Below are positions 16,382 through 23,621 of a stretch of 36,466 nt of DNA, piece by piece. Position numbers and translations under genes: made by a program. How positions within the stretch are numbered: the first letter of the stretch is position 1; each line of letters starts with the position of its first letter. This DNA comes from a virus. The notes under the pieces were generated by a model. That model was not told the origin of the DNA and did not search any database. It was given only the letters and a program-made list of their open reading frames with translations. The DNA lies in the IMG/VR virus record IMGVR_UViG_3300042507_003149, positions 1 to 36,466 of that record; one strand, given 5' to 3'.

Positions 16382-16767
16382 TTTATTGGAACCTCTATAT
16401 TACATTCTATTGTTTTTTGATTATTTACAGAATTTCCTAAAGAAAATTTAATATTAAACGAAATGTATGAACTATTTGATTCCGTCATTTTAACTACAAC
16501 ATTATAAGCAGATTTTACACCATATTGTATACTGTTTGTAATAAAAAGTTCTATTAAATTTTTATCATATTGGTTATCATATATGTATTGATAAACATTT
16601 GAACCAAAATAAGGATCGGCCATCAGTTCGCCCTGATTTGATTTACATACCTGTTCAATCTGCTGAACTACCATGTTATAACCACTCACAACACTAATAT
16701 CTTTTTTTGTATTAGAGGTCGTAACTTTTCTTAAAAGTATGTCAAAATCTTTTGAATTCTTTGGCAT
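16378..16767 (-). CDS. 25: Baseplate wedge protein gp25
   Basis: The 129-residue length fits gp25 (T4: 132). The core 'GELMADPYFGSNVYQYIYD' (about residues 50-68) is the region of the conserved EPR-type motif, here changed to ADP. 'NSIQYGVKSAYNVVV' follows. gp25 is the structural equivalent of P2 gpW and binds the sheath to the wedge. It is the first gene of a late unit: the CATAAATA box lies six bases before the ATG, and no Shine-Dalgarno is seen. Confidence 0.85.
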   Translation of the reverse strand: MPKNSKDFDILLRKVTTSNTKKDISVVSGYNMVVQQIEQVCKSNQGELMADPYFGSNVYQYIYDNQYDKNLIELFITNSIQYGVKSAYNVVVKMTESNSSYISFNIKFSLGNSVNNQKTIECNIEVPIK

Positions 16768-16773
16768 CTAGAA

Positions 16774-16781
16774 TATTTATG
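16774..16781 (-). promoter_or_regulatory. Late promoter box CATAAATA for gp25
   Basis: CATAAATA on the minus strand is followed by TTCTAG and ATG. It occupies most of the 22-base gap behind the preceding gene. The predicted leader is about one base, which would make the gp25-gp6-gpI transcript leaderless. Confidence 0.6.
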
Positions 16782-16789
16782 AAGATTTA

Positions 16790-17569
16790 TTAGCTTGTAG
16801 GAAGTTGTGCTATTCTAAGTCTTGTCTCGTGGGTTCCACCACTATTTACAACATGTTTTACAGAAATTATCCAATACTTTCCATTTATTATGGAATTTCC
16901 GGCCATATAAGGATATCCACTAGATGCGTTTACATTTAATTCTATAACTTGACCAACTTTTAATAAAAAGTCTCCAGCAACTGTTATTTCACATTGCCTT
17001 CCATACTTCATTTCATCTAAAAATTCTTTTCTTAAAACAGGGGCATATTTACTGGTACCCCAAAAAGTTGCTACGTTTAATCTGTGTTTTAAATATGCAT
17101 CATATTTTGGTCCAACATACGGGCATATGCAACTAAAAGATGATTCTGGAGATTCCCACATACAGCCCAACCAATCATCACCTAATTTTGGATTTGATTG
17201 AACCAATTCACATTCTTTTGAAGGTTTATCTAGATACAAATCTGTTGGAGCTGCTAAAGTATTAATATCAAATGTTGATCCAGTAGCTCCACCCCAAAAA
17301 AATGTAGAACCACTTGCACCTACAAAAGCATATAAAGTAACTCCAACAGAACTTCCATTTGGGACATGATATGAAGTCAGTCCCAATAATTCTGATAAAT
17401 TTTTAATATAAGGAAAACGAGAAAAGCACTCATTTAATGTCATGGGTGCAGTTGTCATTCCTCTAGTTATGCTTGAATTTGCACATACATATTCTGCTTT
17501 TGAATTTGCTGGCAAAAAAGCATTATTAGAATTATTTGTTCCGAATACCTTTTTTTGACCTGTATTCAT
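16790..17569 (-). CDS. Putative baseplate hub-associated protein
   Basis: This 259-residue protein is not confidently identified. Its C-terminal segment (GDFLLKVGQVIELNV, then 'GKYWIISVKHVVNSGGTHET' and RLRI) resembles the terminal beta-barrel of gp27/gpD-type hub proteins, where 'G..L..G..i' and a final 'Y.I..V.H.....G..T.L' recur. The N-terminal half is Ser/Gly/Thr-rich with no known motif. It is separated from the 665-residue hub-like gene by eight bases and has Shine-Dalgarno GAGGT. One reading is that the hub is split over the two proteins. It could also be a separate spike adaptor. Confidence 0.45.
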   Translation of the reverse strand: MNTGQKKVFGTNNSNNAFLPANSKAEYVCANSSITRGMTTAPMTLNECFSRFPYIKNLSELLGLTSYHVPNGSSVGVTLYAFVGASGSTFFWGGATGSTFDINTLAAPTDLYLDKPSKECELVQSNPKLGDDWLGCMWESPESSFSCICPYVGPKYDAYLKHRLNVATFWGTSKYAPVLRKEFLDEMKYGRQCEITVAGDFLLKVGQVIELNVNASSGYPYMAGNSIINGKYWIISVKHVVNSGGTHETRLRIAQLPTS

Positions 17570-17577
17570 TTTTTACC

Positions 17578-19575
17578 TCAGCATTGCCCATCTAAAATAT
17601 TTGCTGCAGTAAATACATACAAATATTGTCCAATATAATTTGAATGAACCAATTGTTTTGAATCCAGTAATAAATCGCTGACTGGAATTGCGTGCATTCT
17701 AACAATGTGATCAATATCTCCGCAAACACCTGTTACTGTTTCAGTTGCCCCTATCGGTCTCCATTTAAATCCACTAGGCACATTTGTTGGAACCCATCCA
17801 GATGGCAAGTACTTTGTACTTACTGTCCTTTCATTTAAATTTATTGCCCAATTTTCATCAGATGCCGTTGCAGATTTTATTAGAGGATCCTCTTCCCAAG
17901 CCTCAACATTATGAAAATAATAACCCGTGCTTCCAGCAATAGGTGAAGATCCTGAAATACCTACTGGGCCAGTTATACCATAAGTTGAATTAAAATTTAA
18001 TTTGACCCAACTATACCTATAAGGTTTATTTGAAGAAGTTTTTATAGAATTAACATATTCGGTGGTACCCGTCACACCCAACCCATATGTTTCATCTACT
18101 TTATATCTTTTTAATTTAGCAAAAAAAGTTTTTTCTTCTTTTGCCATACAACATAAAACATAAGTAATAAAATTTTGTTTTTCTATAAATCTAAATTTAT
18201 CAAGTCTATTTTTTAATTCCAAACTGTCAGCGGCATATGCGAGATATTTAATATCTAAAATTTTTTGAAGATAAGTATCGTTTCCAGAAACACTTACATC
18301 ATTTAGAGATTTTATGTCGGGATAGTGTGGATGCACTTCGGTTAAATCAAAAATATTTTTCCACATATTGATATCATCGACATATTGAAAATATCCACTT
18401 AAACCTACCATTTTTTGTTTATAATACGTTTCAGTGGTTCCAAAATTATTTCCAATTGTTGTTAAATTGCTTTTTCCATTTACATTACTCAAATAAGTAT
18501 AATAACCCCAATGACTGTCATATATTAATTGGTCAGCTCCACCAGTAAAACCTGTTGTGTTTCCAGTTGATAAAAACTCAATATTATATCTTTGTCCTTC
18601 ATCTTGATAATCATATAACATCGATTCTACTGCATATGATAGTCCAGCAGTTGTTGGAGTGGAATCTAAAATTTTTGGAGTTTTTCTTATGTAATAATAA
18701 TTTTTAGAAATGTATTGTTCTGCTGGATCTGATGCAAAGAAATATATTTTTCTATAAACTTTGCTATCTTGTGATTTTAAAGTTACATAAGGAACATCAG
18801 AATCATATATTGCAAATCTTAAAGTATTGTTTGTAAGAAATTCATCGTTTGCGGAGGCATCATCTTCTATATTTTTTTCAAAATATTTAAAATTAACTTG
18901 GTTATCCCAATTTGTCCAAAACATATATCTTGGATATCCTGCTGAAGATCCACATGCAAATGTTGATAAGTAATTTAAATATTGAATAGTGTTATCTGCT
19001 GGAGCTATCGTTCTATCTCCCATTTGACTTAATGGTTTATAAACCATGTAATTTGTAGTTGGAGATATGTTTGAATTTTGTGCTATTCTTACTTCTTCTT
19101 CATTTAGTGGTAGTGTCAATATTTTTTTTGCTACGTAATCTACAAAATCGGATATACGATAAACTTTGGGAGTAAAATATGGAAAATTGTCAAGTAAAGC
19201 CGATTTTTGCATATATTTGTAAAGACTATTTGAAATGTTTATAGAAACAAAATTTTCTTCTGTATCAGAAGCAGCATTAGTAACGTAGGTAGTAGAAGTT
19301 ATATCATGAAAAGAAAAGGTGCCATTTAAGTATTCAATTTTAATTTTTGTAAAACCATTTTTAGAAATAAAACTAACAACGTCAATTGTATCTCTTACTA
19401 GTATTGCACCTTTTGGAAAAATTTCATTTATACTTTCTACAAATTCTGCTCGTTCAAATTGACATTCAGAATTTTTTAAAAGAATGTTAAAAGTACCACT
19501 ACCATCGTCTCTTTCAAGATAAATGTTTTTTATTGTTGAATATGCTGGATTGAATTTTGATTGATTGTTAGCCAT
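17578..19575 (-). CDS. Putative central baseplate hub protein (gp27-like)
   Basis: The 665-residue product lies between gp53 and a smaller hub-like gene. Early features fit gp27-type hubs: 'ESINEIFPKGAILVRDT' near residues 47-63, a barrel-like stretch with 'TKIKIEYLNGTFSFHDI', 'ISDFVDYVAKKIL' near residue 142 and 'IQYLNYLSTFACGSSAGYP' near residues 198-216 followed by 'YMFWTNWDNQVNFKYFEK'. Such hubs form the trimeric ring that holds the spike and starts the tube. It is much longer than T4 gp27 (391), with a C-terminal portion of unknown fold. No lysozyme catalytic motif is recognisable. Confidence is moderate. Confidence 0.5.
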   Translation of the reverse strand: MANNQSKFNPAYSTIKNIYLERDDGSGTFNILLKNSECQFERAEFVESINEIFPKGAILVRDTIDVVSFISKNGFTKIKIEYLNGTFSFHDITSTTYVTNAASDTEENFVSINISNSLYKYMQKSALLDNFPYFTPKVYRISDFVDYVAKKILTLPLNEEEVRIAQNSNISPTTNYMVYKPLSQMGDRTIAPADNTIQYLNYLSTFACGSSAGYPRYMFWTNWDNQVNFKYFEKNIEDDASANDEFLTNNTLRFAIYDSDVPYVTLKSQDSKVYRKIYFFASDPAEQYISKNYYYIRKTPKILDSTPTTAGLSYAVESMLYDYQDEGQRYNIEFLSTGNTTGFTGGADQLIYDSHWGYYTYLSNVNGKSNLTTIGNNFGTTETYYKQKMVGLSGYFQYVDDINMWKNIFDLTEVHPHYPDIKSLNDVSVSGNDTYLQKILDIKYLAYAADSLELKNRLDKFRFIEKQNFITYVLCCMAKEEKTFFAKLKRYKVDETYGLGVTGTTEYVNSIKTSSNKPYRYSWVKLNFNSTYGITGPVGISGSSPIAGSTGYYFHNVEAWEEDPLIKSATASDENWAINLNERTVSTKYLPSGWVPTNVPSGFKWRPIGATETVTGVCGDIDHIVRMHAIPVSDLLLDSKQLVHSNYIGQYLYVFTAANILDGQC

Positions 19576-19579
19576 AATA

Positions 19580-20416
19580 TTAATATTCGATAGTTTCTAA
19601 CTTACCAAATAACAAAGATATAGATGAAGGTATAAATGCTTTTATATTTTTATTTTGAGCCAAAACTACTTCATAATTACTTATCGATAATGTAGCACCT
19701 TCATTTCCATAAGAAGGAACTGCAGGAGGTAAAAAGAATGATTGTGGTGGGTAGTTTGATTCTCCGGGATCCAATATTCCAGATTTTTTTTGAGATATTA
19801 TAACACTATCATCTTTTGCCTGAGTTTTATTTTTTGTTTCATATTCTGCATCATCTGTAATATATGTGTCAGATGTGGCATCGACTGTTAAAACAGGATC
19901 ATTGGCAGAATCTACATTAATAAATTTTGATCCACCAATTTGTTTTTTAATTGTCATCTTTGCTGTAAAATATTCTGTTTTATCAACCAAAGCAAATGAT
20001 CCATTTAAATCAAAATTTCCAACATAGCTATATTCCCAAGGATTACCACTCGTTCCAGTATATGGCAAAATTAACGAACCGGGAGAATTTACATAATTTG
20101 ATACTCCAATAATATTTGGATCTTGTAGTCCCAAAGTAATTTCATCTTTTACTTTATCTTCATACAATACGGGATTTTCTGCTAATATTTTAAATGGATC
20201 TACATTTTGGTTTGCAAGCATAAACAACCAAATGGAATTATTATCATTATAAATTGTTTGAGACAATTCTGTCAATGTTGTCTTATTATCTACTGTAATA
20301 TTAGTTGTGTCGAATTGAGCAGTATCATAATCATAAAAACTAAAAAATGAAGTTATAGTATAATTTCCAGCAGATGATTCAAAAGTTATTTTTGGTAATG
20401 ACGAAGAATAGTTCAT
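19580..20416 (-). CDS. 53: Baseplate wedge protein gp53-like
   Basis: The 278-residue protein shows a gp53/LysM-like block 'LTELSQTIYNDNNSIWLFML' (about residues 48-67) followed by 'ANQNVDPFKI', comparable to 'ELANAIYGNPQLYWVLLMCNDNYDP' of T4 gp53 in pattern. gp53 binds wedges to each other and to the hub. It is longer than T4 gp53 (196), the extra residues forming a polar C-terminus (PGESNYPPQSFFLPP). Its ATG overlaps the gp48 stop (TAATG). Confidence 0.6.
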   Translation of the reverse strand: MNYSSSLPKITFESSAGNYTITSFFSFYDYDTAQFDTTNITVDNKTTLTELSQTIYNDNNSIWLFMLANQNVDPFKILAENPVLYEDKVKDEITLGLQDPNIIGVSNYVNSPGSLILPYTGTSGNPWEYSYVGNFDLNGSFALVDKTEYFTAKMTIKKQIGGSKFINVDSANDPVLTVDATSDTYITDDAEYETKNKTQAKDDSVIISQKKSGILDPGESNYPPQSFFLPPAVPSYGNEGATLSISNYEVVLAQNKNIKAFIPSSISLLFGKLETIEY

Positions 20417-21228
20417 TAAACCGCTCCATTTGATAGATAATTACTTGATATTTCCGACTTCGATAAAACTGCATTAAAGTTTGGATCATATGTTCCTGTT
20501 TCAAATTCTTGAAAAACTAAACCTAATAATGTTACGTTAGAATGCCCCGAAGGCAAAAATCTAACAACAGGATCTGCTGAGTCATTTCTTTTAACTGTTA
20601 CTGTTTTTAATACACAAACTAGAGGTTCACCTAAAAATTCTGCAGAAATTGAATTTGTTGTATTTCCAGTTGGCTGATTTCCAGAAAGTATGTCAATTGC
20701 CCATAAATTTTGAGGATACGATCTTTCTGGCAATTCTGATGCCAATGCTGGATATGAACTTTTTCTGAATGATCCGCAAATAGCGTCTACTTGATATGCT
20801 TCTTGTTCTGTTTTGGGTGTAAAAATATATTGAAATTCAAACTGTTTTCTACCTTCACTCACCATAGTCAATTCTGTGACATTGCTAAATCTTCTATAAG
20901 TTGATGTTGCAAATGTTTTTTCATAAAATACTGTGGCAGGTTGTGCGAGTCTTGCTAATAAATTTGTAAGACCACCACTATTTTGTATACCAGCCGCAGT
21001 TAATATTGGTGCGACTGGATTGTCATTATTTACACCATATTCGTGGGCTATTGTATAGCCAGGATCTCTAGGTAGTGGGAGTTTTATTCTTAACCCAGCC
21101 CTAGCTTTTACACTTTGTCTAGTTCTAAGCCCACTAATAAGACTATAGCTAGCACAATGGAACATCATCCATAAAGGCTGTTCAGCTGCATATGTTCCAA
21201 GTGGGTATTGATAAAAAGATTGTGGCAT
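20416..21228 (-). CDS. 48: Baseplate tail tube cap gp48
   Basis: I chose the ATG at 21228, giving 270 residues that begin 'MPQSFYQYPLGTYAAEQPLW'. The frame is open further upstream, but the extension would run antisense through gp4. The internal blocks 'LRIKLPLPRDPGYTIAHEYG' and 'FEFQYIFTPKTEQEAYQVDA' fit gp48, which caps the baseplate and starts tube polymerisation with gp54. T4 gp48 is 364 residues. The upstream GATAAATA box is five bases from this ATG and divergent to that of gp4. An alternative ATG at 21249 lies at and behind that box. Confidence 0.75.
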   Translation of the reverse strand: MPQSFYQYPLGTYAAEQPLWMMFHCASYSLISGLRTRQSVKARAGLRIKLPLPRDPGYTIAHEYGVNNDNPVAPILTAAGIQNSGGLTNLLARLAQPATVFYEKTFATSTYRRFSNVTELTMVSEGRKQFEFQYIFTPKTEQEAYQVDAICGSFRKSSYPALASELPERSYPQNLWAIDILSGNQPTGNTTNSISAEFLGEPLVCVLKTVTVKRNDSADPVVRFLPSGHSNVTLLGLVFQEFETGTYDPNFNAVLSKSEISSNYLSNGAV

Positions 21229-21233
21229 ACTAT

Positions 21234-21241
21234 TATTTATC
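21234..21241 (-). promoter_or_regulatory. Late promoter box GATAAATA for gp48
   Basis: The minus strand reads GATAAATA, ATAGT, ATG. It stands back to back with the plus-strand box for gp4, five bases away. The geometry again places the predicted first base at the start codon. Confidence 0.5.
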
Positions 21242-21246
21242 TTTTT

Positions 21247-21254
21247 CATAAATA
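21247..21254 (+). promoter_or_regulatory. Late promoter box CATAAATA for gp4
   Basis: The plus strand reads CATAAATA, TTTTT, ATG, the same arrangement as the gene at 961-1500 on the other strand. No Shine-Dalgarno is present. It would drive gp4, gp54, gp26 and the 163-residue gene. Confidence 0.6.
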
Positions 21255-21259
21255 TTTTT

Positions 21260-21676
21260 ATGGCATATAAAACTTGGTATAAACCAAAGAATTTAAAAAA
21301 ATATATTGGAAATACCAATAATATAGTTTGTAGATCCCTATGGGAACGAAATGTATGTAAATTTTTAGATGAAAATGAGAGTATAATAAAATGGTCTTCG
21401 GAGGAAATAGCAATACCATATACCCATCCAATAGATAAAAAGATACACAACTACTATCCTGATTTTATGATTCAGTTTAAAAATGAAACAGGAACCCATA
21501 CTTGGATACTTGAAATTAAACCAAAAAAGCAAACACTATTAAGAGAAAATGCTACTAAAACAGAAAAACTTATTTGGTCTGTAAATACTGCAAAATGGGA
21601 TGCTGAAAAATACTGTGAAAAAAACAATATTACATTTAAACTTTTAACAGAAAAAGAGTTATTTGCAAATGGCTGA
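21260..21676 (+). CDS. 4: Head completion protein gp4 with PD-(D/E)xK nuclease-like motif
   Basis: This 138-residue protein (T4 gp4: 150) matches the head completion family in 'YKPKNLKKYIGN' near the N-terminus, 'CRSLWERNVCKFLDENE' (24-40), 'NYYPDFMI' (D68) and 'WILEIKPKKQ' (E85, K87). The D...ExK arrangement, plus E29, is that of TnsA-like PD-(D/E)xK nucleases. T4 gp4 is needed to complete heads before tails join; the nuclease fold may trim DNA ends, but activity is inferred. It opens the plus-strand unit and its stop overlaps the gp54 start. Confidence 0.85.
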   Translation: MAYKTWYKPKNLKKYIGNTNNIVCRSLWERNVCKFLDENESIIKWSSEEIAIPYTHPIDKKIHNYYPDFMIQFKNETGTHTWILEIKPKKQTLLRENATKTEKLIWSVNTAKWDAEKYCEKNNITFKLLTEKELFANG

Positions 21677-22238
21677 TACAAATTCAATATTTACAATTAA
21701 AAATTATTTTTCAAGACACAATGGTCTGCAGAGAGTAAATAGATTTGACGTGTCTTTTGCTGGCCTTCCATCTGCAGCACAAGGAGAAATTGATTCAGAA
21801 AATTTTTATCCTGTTAATTATGCATCAATTGGTTCTAGACTAATAGACGGTATTGCAGATAATATGTCTGGTTATGGTTATGGAAGAATCCAACCAAGAT
21901 CACAAAAATTTTCTGGTGGCGTTCTTTTAGGTTTTGGAATAAGTAACGATAATCATATTTTAAAATTATTTCAAGCATGGTTTAATCATCTTTATTCTGG
22001 TGGAAGAGTTACAGGAGCAGTGAACAATAGATATACTGCCCAGTTTTATCATACTTCAGTATATCCAGCAACTATGACATTGCGTGCATTGGATCCTAAT
22101 GGAGTACCAAATAGCACATTTACTTTTTATGAAGTTATGCCAATAGAAACTCAGCCAATTGAATTTACCATGTTAAAAAGCAATGATTACCTTTCATATC
22201 AAGTTATAATAAATTTTAAAGAATACATACAATCTTAA
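21669..22238 (+). CDS. 54: Baseplate-tail tube initiator gp54-like
   Basis: The chosen start is the ATG at 21669 (MADTNS), which overlaps the end of gp4; an in-frame TTG two codons earlier is less likely. The 189-residue protein shares the tube-family pattern 'NYFSRHNGLQRVNRFDVSF' near the N-terminus and 'ILKLFQAWFNHLYS' at mid-length. Its place downstream of gp4 and upstream of gp26, and across from gp48, fits gp54, the ring on which gp19 polymerises. T4 gp54 is longer (320). It is one of four proteins of this fold in the window. Confidence 0.65.
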   Translation: MADTNSIFTIKNYFSRHNGLQRVNRFDVSFAGLPSAAQGEIDSENFYPVNYASIGSRLIDGIADNMSGYGYGRIQPRSQKFSGGVLLGFGISNDNHILKLFQAWFNHLYSGGRVTGAVNNRYTAQFYHTSVYPATMTLRALDPNGVPNSTFTFYEVMPIETQPIEFTMLKSNDYLSYQVIINFKEYIQS

Positions 22239-22242
22239 TATT

Positions 22243-22911
22243 ATGGACATTATTAAACAAATAAATGAATTTTTACCAACTTATTCTGTAAATTTGCCAT
22301 TCAGCAAAAAAGAAATATCATTTACTCCATTTAAAGTAAAAGATTTAAAAAACATTACAGTTGTACTGCAAGAAAATAATAAAAAACTTGCCTTTTTAGC
22401 GATGGTTGAAATATTAAAAAACAATTCTAAGATTACGGAGAAAGAATTGTTATCATTATCTCTAGCTGATGCCGAATATCTTTTTTTACAAATAAGAAGT
22501 AAAAGCGTAGAAGAGAATTTAAATTTAATTTACAACAATGAAAAAATTAAAATAAACATATTAGATGTAAAACACAAAAACTCAGTGCAATCAAAAACAT
22601 TTGATGTGTCTGAAAATATAAAAATTACTTTAGAAACTCCCACAGTAAAAAGCTTATTGGGATTAGAATCCTTTGATAAAGAAAATTTAATAAAAGCTTC
22701 TATTAGTAAAATAGTAATAAAAAATGAAATATACGATACAAATAAATTTGTTCCAGAAGAAATTAAAGAAATACTAAACAACCTTCCAATAAAATTTGTA
22801 TCAAATTTTGATACTTTTAGTAAAACTGATCCAGAATTATACGTAGAATTAAAAACTGAAACCGGAACCAAGGAGGTTTCCGGTATTTTAAATTTTTTTA
22901 TCTCTCGGTAA
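22243..22911 (+). CDS. 26: Baseplate hub assembly chaperone gp26-like (0-frame product)
   Basis: The 222-residue product has the gp26-type N-terminus (LPTYSVNLPFSKKEISFTPF, then KVKDLKNI) and helical blocks 'EILKNNSKITEKELLSLSLA' resembling phage tail/hub chaperones. T4 gp26 (208 residues) assists hub assembly and is not a structural protein. The gene follows gp54 by four bases. It ends '...GILNFFISR' just after a T7 run at 22893-22899; an extended form made by frameshifting is described separately. The family call is moderately sure, from sequence pattern and synteny. Confidence 0.7.
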   Translation: MDIIKQINEFLPTYSVNLPFSKKEISFTPFKVKDLKNITVVLQENNKKLAFLAMVEILKNNSKITEKELLSLSLADAEYLFLQIRSKSVEENLNLIYNNEKIKINILDVKHKNSVQSKTFDVSENIKITLETPTVKSLLGLESFDKENLIKASISKIVIKNEIYDTNKFVPEEIKEILNNLPIKFVSNFDTFSKTDPELYVELKTETGTKEVSGILNFFISR

Positions 22912-23099
22912 AGTTTTTTGATTTAGTCGATTACTATAAAACTAACTTTGCCTTTATAAACACATATAATTGGTCGTTGCATGATTTGGAAAACATGTTT
23001 TTTTGGGAAAGAGAAATATATACAAACATGTTAAATGAACACATAGAAGAAAAGAAACAACAAAAGGCCATGAGAATGGCAAGCAAAGGAATGATGTAA
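22243..23099 (+). CDS. gp26-gp51-like fusion produced by -1 frameshift (predicted 285 aa)
   Basis: If ribosomes slip back one base on T TTT TTT (22893-22899), residue 219 is followed by 66 more residues beginning 'YLSVKFFDLVDYYKTNFAFI' and ending '...ASKGMM' at a TAA (23097-23099). This extension lacks a convincing independent start: its first ATG would leave only 34 residues, yet the conserved-looking part ('NWSLHDLENMFFWEREIY') begins before it. It resembles the C-terminal segment found after gp26 in other T4-like phages. It fills the gap between gp26 and the next ATG exactly, leaving one base. A single-base indel is the alternative. Confidence 0.6.
22861..22915 (+). promoter_or_regulatory. 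Putative programmed -1 frameshift signal (hairpin, internal SD, T7 slip site)
   Basis: The slip site T_TTT_TTT is in frame (Asn-Phe-Phe codons). Upstream, ACCGGAA (22861-22867) can pair with TTCCGGT (22878-22884), leaving AAGGAGG in the loop as an internal Shine-Dalgarno 16 bases before the T7. Downstream, GTAAAGTT (22908-22915) can pair with AACTTTGC (22944-22951) with one wobble, eight bases after the slip site. The 0-frame stop follows ten bases after the T7. The upstream hairpin plus T-run could also act as a weak terminator. Confidence 0.5.
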
Positions 23100-23100
23100 T

Positions 23101-23592
23101 ATGGCTGATGAAAATAATACATTTTCTGTAGATGTTTCGGCAGAAACTAATGCGCTTGGTTCTAACTTAGATTATGAAGATATGGGGCCGTCAAAAACAA
23201 TTTTTTTACCAGATCTTGATCTTCCTGAATCAACTGTTTTTGATTTTATGAAAATTCCAGATTTGCCAAAATCAGTTCCACATGAATTTACAGAACAAAA
23301 TTTTGCATCATTAAAAGTTGAAGAACAACAAATAATTGGAGAAAATTATACAAGTGCTTTAAAAACAGAAATTAAAGATGATTTAGAAGATGCTACAGAA
23401 AAAATTAATCAAATGGAATCTCAGTTTGTTACCATGAACAATGGGATTAGAAATGCATTTGATGTAATGCAGGGAAATATAAAAAGACAATCTCAAAGAG
23501 ATAATTTTGAAGAAAGAATAACTGTATTACCTACCGATTTGATCTATGATAATAGAACACAGAGAGCTATGCAAGCTCCAGATTGGAGATAA
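23101..23592 (+). CDS. Unknown acidic protein downstream of gp26
   Basis: This 163-residue protein is not recognised. It is acidic in the first third, with Pro-containing 'FLPDLDLPESTVFDF' and 'MKIPDLPKSVPHEF', and has a helical, coiled-coil-like centre around residues 85-130 (TEIKDDLEDATEKINQMESQ). It starts one base after the frameshifted reading frame stops, so it is likely coupled to it. It is the last gene of the rightward late unit and ends at a strong terminator. The usual candidate at such a place would be a tape measure, but it is far too short; a hub or tail assembly protein is possible. Confidence 0.75.
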   Translation: MADENNTFSVDVSAETNALGSNLDYEDMGPSKTIFLPDLDLPESTVFDFMKIPDLPKSVPHEFTEQNFASLKVEEQQIIGENYTSALKTEIKDDLEDATEKINQMESQFVTMNNGIRNAFDVMQGNIKRQSQRDNFEERITVLPTDLIYDNRTQRAMQAPDWR

Positions 23593-23593
23593 A

Positions 23594-23621
23594 CAAAAAG
23601 GCCCCTTACGGGGCCTTTTTG
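23594..23621. terminator. Bidirectional terminator between convergent genes
   Basis: A 12-base-pair stem (CAAAAAGGCCCC / GGGGCCTTTTTG) with loop TTAC is flanked by A5 and T5, so it can stop transcription from both sides. It lies exactly between the plus-strand 163-residue gene and gp32, abutting the gp32 stop. Confidence 0.92.

Noticed and set aside
21229-21450. Upstream open frame extending gp48 by 74 codons
   Set aside because: It runs antisense through most of the first half of gp4, its product is hydrophobic and unlike gp48, and the late box GATAAATA lies directly before the ATG at 21228.
22530-22871. 113-residue open frame on the minus strand
   Set aside because: It is antisense within gp26, Ile/Phe/Ser-rich, and lacks a promoter or Shine-Dalgarno.
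23101-23592. Tape measure protein
   Set aside because: At 163 residues it is far too short and lacks the long helical repeat expected of a length ruler.
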